This document shows positions 57,701 through 64,000 of a DNA stretch of 64,000 nucleotides, piece by piece. The stretch is from Lotus japonicus (Eukaryota > Streptophyta > Magnoliopsida > Fabales > Fabaceae). Each line of letters begins with the position of its first letter. The stretch's first letter is position 1. The translations under genes and the position numbers were made by a program. The DNA is taken from NCBI RefSeq assembly GCF_012489685.1, contig NC_080044.1, positions 56,783,507 to 56,847,506 of the forward strand, written 5' to 3'. The notes beneath the pieces are model-generated. The model saw nothing but the letters and a program-made list of their open reading frames with translations. It was not told where the DNA came from and made no database searches.

Positions 57701-58543
57701 ATTGATCGACGATCAAGCAAGGTTTGAAGAAAAGCTCTTCTTCCTCTTCCTTCTATGGAGCTCGCGGCCTTGGAGAGAAAATGGAGGAGTTCTTGTGATT
57801 TTTCTCACCTTTCTTGCTATATATAGAAAATGGTAATTCGCGGGAAAATGAAAGTTTCGCGAATCAGATTTTTCCGGCATCATTCTCCATGAATTCTAAG
57901 ATAGGTTTTGGCAAAGGAATTCCTAAGCTAAGAAGATGTCTCCTTGTATTTTTGGCAACTAATGCAAAGTCGGTGCAAAGTCGGTGTAAAACTATTTTAC
58001 CCGATAAGTTGCTTTTTGCATCGAATGTCGGAATAGAAAACTTCCTTCGGAAGAAAGATTGAAATCATCAAGAGAAATGGGTGTACGCGTGTAGAATATT
58101 CATTTGAAGCTCTGAATAGATAAAGTCTTCATTGTCGAGAAATTCTAGGGTTTTGAAATACCAGGGTTTCGGTTTCGGCAAACTTCCGATGATTGGAATC
58201 GGACGTTCGTAGATCCTAGAGTTTCGCCTCGAAACAATTTTGATATATGGAAAAAGAGAAGTTCTAACATTTCTCTGAAGATTTTTGGAATTAACTTCCG
58301 TCGTGCCTAAAAGTGAAAATTAGCTATATACTAGGGTTTCTGACCTAGGTTTAAGCGTGTAACGATCGTGCTATAACTTTTATCGATCATAATGAAATCC
58401 TTGAACTTTTCCTGAACTTTCTCCTTCATAAATATATTTCATTTAATAAACTTTCGTTCAGGTTTCCCTTCACATTACATCAACCCTAATCGTGAATAAG
58501 AAGTTTATTCACTTAGCATGAACTTAAAAACTCGGGCCTTACA
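54703..58543 (-). repeat. LTRb of the array (probably the full form of LTR3)
   Basis: 3841 bases, ending GTGTTA without CA next to the TTATG spacer and primer-binding site. It has GCTAGC, C in the GACCGTTACC motif and TTTAATACAG. Its first 1075 bases match LTR3 apart from the single-base deletions in LTR3. Confidence 0.9.
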
Positions 58544-58587
58544 TTACTACCCTCCAAAAAGAAAGTTTCGTCCTCGAAACTTAGGGT

Positions 58588-58824
58588 TCAGTAAAAGCTC
58601 TGACTATTGTTCTTGATCTTTTCCTCTAACTCTCACATAACACCGTCCGTGTCTTTATTCCAAATAATTTTCACTAAAACACTCTGCTTTCTCTTCGATT
58701 GTTTCACTCTTCTAGTCCCAATGTTGACCAACGGCGTCTCAAAAGACATATCATCTTCCAACTCTATGTTGTCCGGTTCGACCACTTGCGTCGGGTCTCC
58801 GTTGGAAATAATATTTGTTGGCAT
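58588..58824 (-). pseudogene. Remnant of integrase C-terminus and chromodomain (unit between LTRc and LTRb)
   Basis: Same remnant as in the other units, with the shared TGA. Probably the same DNA as 46581-46817. Confidence 0.78.
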
Positions 58825-59540
58825 TCGTGCAATCGCACAACCTTAACCACTTGCTCCTTTGCTTTTGTTCGTCCAAATTACTGATTAGTAGCTCGGTACT
58901 TCTCTGTGTTCCGGAGTGAATGCTCAACTTGTCCTCGTGATGTTCACTCATGATCCAAACTCAACTCGGTCGCTTGATAACTCCTAGTCAAACTATTGCC
59001 TTGGAATCTAATAGTCCATTAACGTTACTTCTAACTTCGTGATCATCATCACTCGCACCATGAAATCAATCTTCTACTTAGTCACCGTTCAAGTCTAAAA
59101 CTCGACTTGAGTCTTAATACCTCGTGCATGACAAGACTCATCTCCTTAATCATCCATTCATTGACCACTCATAAGCTAATCATCTTCTTAATATCCAATA
59201 ATCCATTATTGTCGTCTTCGTCCTCAAAACATTCCTCACTCAAACCAATTTCGACTTATTGAAATCCTAAACACTTCACACAGATCAAGACTTAACCTCT
59301 AGAGGTTCAAACCATAACTATACCTCAAGGGACTTAACCAGTCATTTCGTCATCTCACCCTTCAACTTACTGTCATACAGCTCAATAGCATGTGTCGGCT
59401 CCACAATATACTTCCGTTTAAACGTATCGGTGGAAGACTACTTCCTAGGCTTAGCATGTCATCCTAAACCTCGTGTACTTCTATAGTTAAAATACGAGCA
59501 ATAACTGAGTAAAGTCTTAATAGGTGTACTAACTATAAGG

Positions 59541-60755
59541 TTAAAGCTCAGACAGTATATGTAAGTTAGGTGTGTTTGCACACGCTACGAGAGTAGTGGA
59601 ATATATTATAATAGAATGAGAAAGAATGGTTAGAAAGTTACCATCGTTCTTGCGCTCTCCTCTGACAAACCCCTCAGCTCTCTCACCGTCCATGGTGTAG
59701 ACTCTTGCCTTAGTAGCAGGACGCTTTCCACGAGCAGTGTTCAGGGTTGGCTCCGTCTTGGGTGCTCTGCACTGACCAGCATTATGCCCCATTCGGTCAC
59801 AATTAAGGCATTTGGGCCTCGTGTCGGGACAAGCATTAACATAGTGCCCCGGCCTCCCACATCTGAAACAGGTCATCTCCCTATTCAAAGTCCGATCTCC
59901 AGAACCACCAGCAGTACCCGTCATGGGTCTGTAAGATCCTGAAGTAAACCCTTCTCCAGCAGGACGCTGATATGGCCTCCCGCTCTGAAATTTTCCTTTG
60001 TCTCGAAAATTTTGAGAACCTGATCTCATCGGTCCTCCAGTTCCAACACGGTTCAACCTCCTATTCTTCATCAGCTCCACTTCCGTGGCTTTCTCCACCA
60101 GCGATTGGAATCGCATGATTCCCAGCGGCCTCACTGAGTCCTCAATATCTGGTCTCAGTCCATTCACGAAGCGCTTGCACATGTAGCGCTCATCAACAAG
60201 ATCATTAAAGAATTGGAAATGCTTTGCCAAAGACTCCAGCTTCGAAGCAAATTCCGGTACAGACATACCTCCCTGACGGAGTGTCAAAAACTGCGCCTCC
60301 CTCTCATCCCGGGCACTTGTCGGAAAATACTTCTCCAAGAACGCGGTCCGGAACGAGTTCCAGTTGATCTCTTCATGGTTGGCTTCCATGATTCCCCTGG
60401 TGCCCTTCCACCAGTATTCAGCATCTCCCAGCAGAAGATAAGTCGCCATGCCCACCTTGGCACCCTCTACAGTCTGCAGAACGCCGAAAATCTTCTCGAT
60501 TTCCTGGATCCAAAGATCCGCTGCGCCTGGGTCAGTACCACCAGAGAACTTTGGTGGGTTTTGCCTCCTGAAATCATTGAGGCCTTTGTTTTGGTCCAGA
60601 GTTATCTCTCTCTGACGTTGATGCTGTTCACGTGCTTCTTCAGTAGCACGCCTCATGGCATTATCATTTGCCTGTGCTGTTACCGCTTGGGCCTGCGTTG
60701 TTACCGCTTGGGCCATAGTGGCCATCATCTCAGCTAGCTGATTAGTATTCACCAT
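59541..60755 (-). CDS. gag: Chromovirus Gag (unit between LTRc and LTRb; likely duplicate of unit 2)
   Basis: 404 residues, identical in protein sequence to the unit 1 and unit 2 copies. The surrounding internal region (2427 bases) has the unit-2 bases at the two diagnostic sites (GATGATTAG and GTATTAAG, read inverted near 59180 and 59115). It lacks only the one-base deletion seen at 46400. Confidence 0.92.
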   Translation of the reverse strand: MVNTNQLAEMMATMAQAVTTQAQAVTAQANDNAMRRATEEAREQHQRQREITLDQNKGLNDFRRQNPPKFSGGTDPGAADLWIQEIEKIFGVLQTVEGAKVGMATYLLLGDAEYWWKGTRGIMEANHEEINWNSFRTAFLEKYFPTSARDEREAQFLTLRQGGMSVPEFASKLESLAKHFQFFNDLVDERYMCKRFVNGLRPDIEDSVRPLGIMRFQSLVEKATEVELMKNRRLNRVGTGGPMRSGSQNFRDKGKFQSGRPYQRPAGEGFTSGSYRPMTGTAGGSGDRTLNREMTCFRCGRPGHYVNACPDTRPKCLNCDRMGHNAGQCRAPKTEPTLNTARGKRPATKARVYTMDGERAEGFVRGERKNDGNFLTILSHSIIIYSTTLVACANTPNLHILSEL

Positions 60756-60970
60756 GTTCTGTTAAGTTAAACAAACAGTTAGTACTCATCATAAGATAGC
60801 ATCTAGTATAACTATACAATATGATTAAGCAATAACTTCAATCAATTTTTAAGCGAAAAATCGCTTGCAGACAATCAATTTTCACTCTTTGCAGAGTCAC
60901 ACAACCTAGCACAGAAGACCTATTCCCCAACAACTCCCGAAAGACTCGACCGTGCTCTGATACCACATAA

Positions 60971-63900
60971 TAACACCCCGATTTCGGTGGCGTCACTTTA
61001 GTAACCAAAAGTAAACTTAATGCGGAAAGACGTGAAATATTTTTTTTTTCGATAATAACTAAGACAAGACTGAATTAAATAAAACCCAAAAGCGAAAAGT
61101 AATAGAGCTAATATACAATATATAAACAGCCCCCGCTGTAAGTAACAACCTCGTCACGAGTGACCTCCAGTGACGGAAAGAAAAGTGTAGCGCCCGAAGG
61201 CAAAATGTACAAACCAAATCTAAAGGTAAGTGTCCGCAACACTATCCCTCAAAACTGAGAATAAGCTGGCCCATCGGCCTGAAACAAGACCTCCTAAGTC
61301 CAACCAACTCTCTGTGATTCCCGTAAAGAAACCACACAAAAAGCTATAGGTGGGAAACTACCCTGTCCCCAAAGAAAACAAATGATGTTCAGAGCTAAGA
61401 CTCTACTCCTACACTAATCCCATCTTGAGGAGCTCACACCAGCACTAAAACCTACATTTTAGCATGATCGTCGTCCGAATTCGAAATCCAGAACGACCTA
61501 GTCTATGTACACCATCCGTCATCCTCTCGCTACCGCGACGCGCTCCTGTTCCAGCATCCCAACCTAGTTTCCCCCGAAGGGTGAACCATGGTGAACCAAT
61601 CCGCAATATTCATCTGACAAAAGGCGTTGTCCGCCAAAACACACACAGAAGACGCGAGGGTCAACTCTAAAGAACTATGTAGATAATAAACCCAATAGGT
61701 ACAAATAATAGATAGCCACTTAGGCTTATAACTAGAGATATCATTCCTAGGGTTGCATGTTCCACAAAATCATAACGACAATAATAACAATTAGCATGTT
61801 CCAAGTAAGTTTATCAAATAGCAACCACACTCATCAACTAAGTCAGTATGCATGTTGCGTGATATGTATGCAGGTTAACCCAGTCAACCAATATGCAATC
61901 CGGAACGGATGGACATCAACGGATCAATCCTAGCACCAGCAATGGTGGGACCATTCTGCCCGCGTGCCTCTTACACCAAACATAGGTATGGACATCAAAC
62001 GAGTCAATCCTAGCACCAGCAACGGTGGGACCATTCTGCTCGCGTGCCTCTGGGATGGACATCAACCGGATCAATCCTAGCACCAGCAACGGTGGGACCA
62101 TTCTGCCCGCGTGTCTCTTACACCAAACCAAGGTAGCCAGATCAGCCGTAACCCGTAGGTCTGCCATTTCGGTCTGCTACAAGAGACGTCTACAAACGCT
62201 CTTCCACGGCATTCCGGGTCTTATGACCATTTTGGAAACCGACGAGGTCCAGAGTACGTCCTGTGTTAATACCTCATTAATGTTGCATGAATGCAAGATG
62301 ATTAGTCAATCAACGTCTCCGATCTCACTCGACACGTCGTCACGTGTTCTAGGTAAATTAAAGTCTCTAAAAGCTTACCCTAAGGTAACAGTCGATTCTG
62401 CGACCAAAAGACACACTTCACAACAACACATAGCTGCTCCAACAGCACCACAACACACGCTGCTCCAACAGCACAATAACACACGCTGCTCCAACAGCAC
62501 AACAATAAAACGCTGCTCCAACAGCACAACATCAAACGCTGCTCCAACAGCACAAGGACAACATACTCAACACTTGGATCCGACGACACTCCTCGTTTTT
62601 CCAAAAATTAAGATTTCACTTCCAATGCCTTCCTTCGAGGTTGTTATCATTACTTAAAGATTTAGAGGTTATTTAAGGTCTTATGAGTTTTCTTTATAAA
62701 ATAGATTCCATTTTGTCTTATCGCAAGTCTTATACATTTGCAGGATCTCCCAATCCCAAGTCGCTTCCAGAGGATGTCTCGATCCATAAACCCTATACAA
62801 GGCCCGAACCTCGTTCGTCCTATCAAACTTTCTCAAAACTCTCAAAATAAAATCGGCATGACCTGCCCGCTATTCTCACCATTCAGAATCTCAGATTTCC
62901 AGTGTAAAGCATATTTAAATCATCACAATCAACAACATGTCATATATCAAGAAATCTCAACATTAACACTTAGCACTTAGCATATAAAGCATGCACCACA
63001 CATCCTAGATTACCCACATAGCACATAGCATGTAAGTCAATCTTCAAAACATTCAGTAGATGAATCATCTACATTGTCAGCCGAAGCCTCAGAAAACATT
63101 TTCACTCACACACAATCTCAGTGCATAAACAGTAAAGAATGTCGAAACATCGACCCTAAGCATTAACTAGAGATTCAGTGAGAAGCCCTCACCTGCAGAT
63201 TCTCCAGGATTATCTTCTAACTCTTCCTCACAAGCAAAGCGTTGCTCCTCAGGAAATTCCTCAAAAGTTCCTTTAAAGCAAAGTCACAGAAATACTATCA
63301 GAATCTATCGAAAACTAAGCTATCGATACTTACTAAGGTTACACGAAGTAATCTATACTCTAAGGTACGATAATCTAGCGCGAAAGACAAGTTTTCGGAA
63401 AAGGAAATTTTCCTCCTCCCCCTCTAATAGGCTCGGCCACTTTTGGTAATTGTGGGGCTCGATTTTTCTTCGATCAAACTTGGTTCCTATGCTATCATTA
63501 GCCTTAACTAAGGGTATTCTGAACTCGGAAAAATTATCGGATCAAAAACTGTCGCAGGGGTATTTTGGTCATGATTTTTAACTTAGGATTTTCAAAACTG
63601 AAATCCCAAAAATAAAATTTTGCAGGGACGTCACCAACGACGTTTATGACAACTAATCCTACTAGCACTAAGCTAAGGCGATAGTTTTCAGCCTAAAGGT
63701 TGGAACTTTACTCAAAAACTACATAAATGGGTATTTTAGGCTAGAATTGATTCCGGCGGAATTCCGGCGACATAACGGAAAATCTAATCCGGCAGAAGTG
63801 ATCTTGGGCACATATAGAAGAGGATTAGAATCAGAAATGAAAGATTCAGGATAGTTTTGCAAAAACCCATAAACTATCCACTCAGAAAACTCTACAGAAA

Positions 63901-64000
63901 AGCTATGGAAAAAGCGATCAGAGGTAAGGATTAGCGACTATACCTCGAAACCTTGAAGCAGCAACTGATTGATCGACGATCAAGCAAGGTTTGAAGAAAA
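60971..64000 (-). repeat. LTRc, 3' 3030 bases, truncated by the window edge
   Basis: Carries the LTR2-specific bases: T in the GACTGTTACC motif (62388), CATTCTTTACTG (63135), CTAATCC (63830), the AAAATG variant (61455) and TTTAATTCAG (61070). It shares GTATGTTGTCC and CCACCATTGC with LTR1 and LTR2 but not with LTRa and LTRb. Confidence 0.92.

Larger units (their letters stand above)
48437..64000 (-). mobile_element. Tandem gag-only chromovirus array, inverted contig: LTR-int-LTR-int-LTR(partial)
   Basis: On the minus strand, from the right edge: LTRc (64000-60971, incomplete), internal (60970-58544), LTRb (58543-54703), internal (54702-52276), LTRa (52275-48437), then GAACG. The period is 6268. 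LTRa ends GGGGTGTTACA with the canonical CA and is the true outer 3' LTR. The window edge cuts LTRc about 811 bases short of its 5' end. Confidence 0.93.

Noticed and set aside
34327..64000. A genuine 30-kb biological palindrome of inverted retroelement arrays
   Set aside because: The shared GAACG duplication, matching diagnostic bases and a 100-N join explain it better as a flipped, overlapping contig.

Overview
This is a plant nuclear window, most likely from a papilionoid legume. The evidence is a bHLH gene with GT-AG introns, Tat, Athila and chromovirus retroelements with plant primer-binding sites, and a TTCTGA-rich SIRE/Maximus-like sequence of a type I associate with legumes. The species call is inference. 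Almost everything outside one host gene is nested transposable-element DNA.

Layout. (1) 1-9049: the 3' end of a Tat-like gypsy element on the + strand. It carries an intact-looking, five-exon plant mobile domain gene in antisense (243-4001) and a 3' LTR split by a 3.9-kb solo LTR (4786-8679). (2) 9383-10660: a Mutator-like element carrying a broken HSPRO-like gene fragment. (3) 10985-13436: the one convincing host gene, a four-exon bHLH18/19/20/25-type transcription factor with a 311-bp TRIM in intron 2. (4) 13854-18348: the 5' LTR and decayed gag-protease of a second Tat element. (5) 18349-26380: an Athila-type element on the minus strand. Its LTR holds a 1.47-kb Mutator-like element, and its gag is joined in frame to a Ty1-copia gag whose 5' LTR lies at 27216-27478. 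(6) 27484-29372: the 3' end of another Athila element on the + strand. (7) 29631-33698: a 4.07-kb solo LTR of the same family as the one at 4786. (8) 34327-64000: near-identical 6.27-kb units of a gag-only chromovirus with 3.84-kb LTRs. They run forward up to a 100-N gap (47937-48036) and in reverse after it.

Main conclusion. The part after the gap appears to be placed backwards. The array's left flank ends in GAACG (34322-34326). The outer end after the gap is flanked by CGTTC (48432-48436), which is GAACG once flipped, so the two are halves of a single target-site duplication. Diagnostic bases also show that LTR2-int2-LTR3 before the gap and LTRc-int-LTRb after it are the same DNA assembled twice. 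The simplest true locus is one insertion expanded to LTR-int-LTR-int-LTR-int-LTR (about 22.6 kb). All in-array LTR/internal junctions lack the terminal CA that the outer 3' LTR keeps, which points to growth by unequal crossing-over and not by repeated insertion.

The retroelement genes are mostly dead. Stops in the second Tat element and in the copia gag are nearly all C-to-T (or G-to-A) changes. The chromovirus gag copies, the antisense mobile-domain gene and the bHLH gene are the open coding units.
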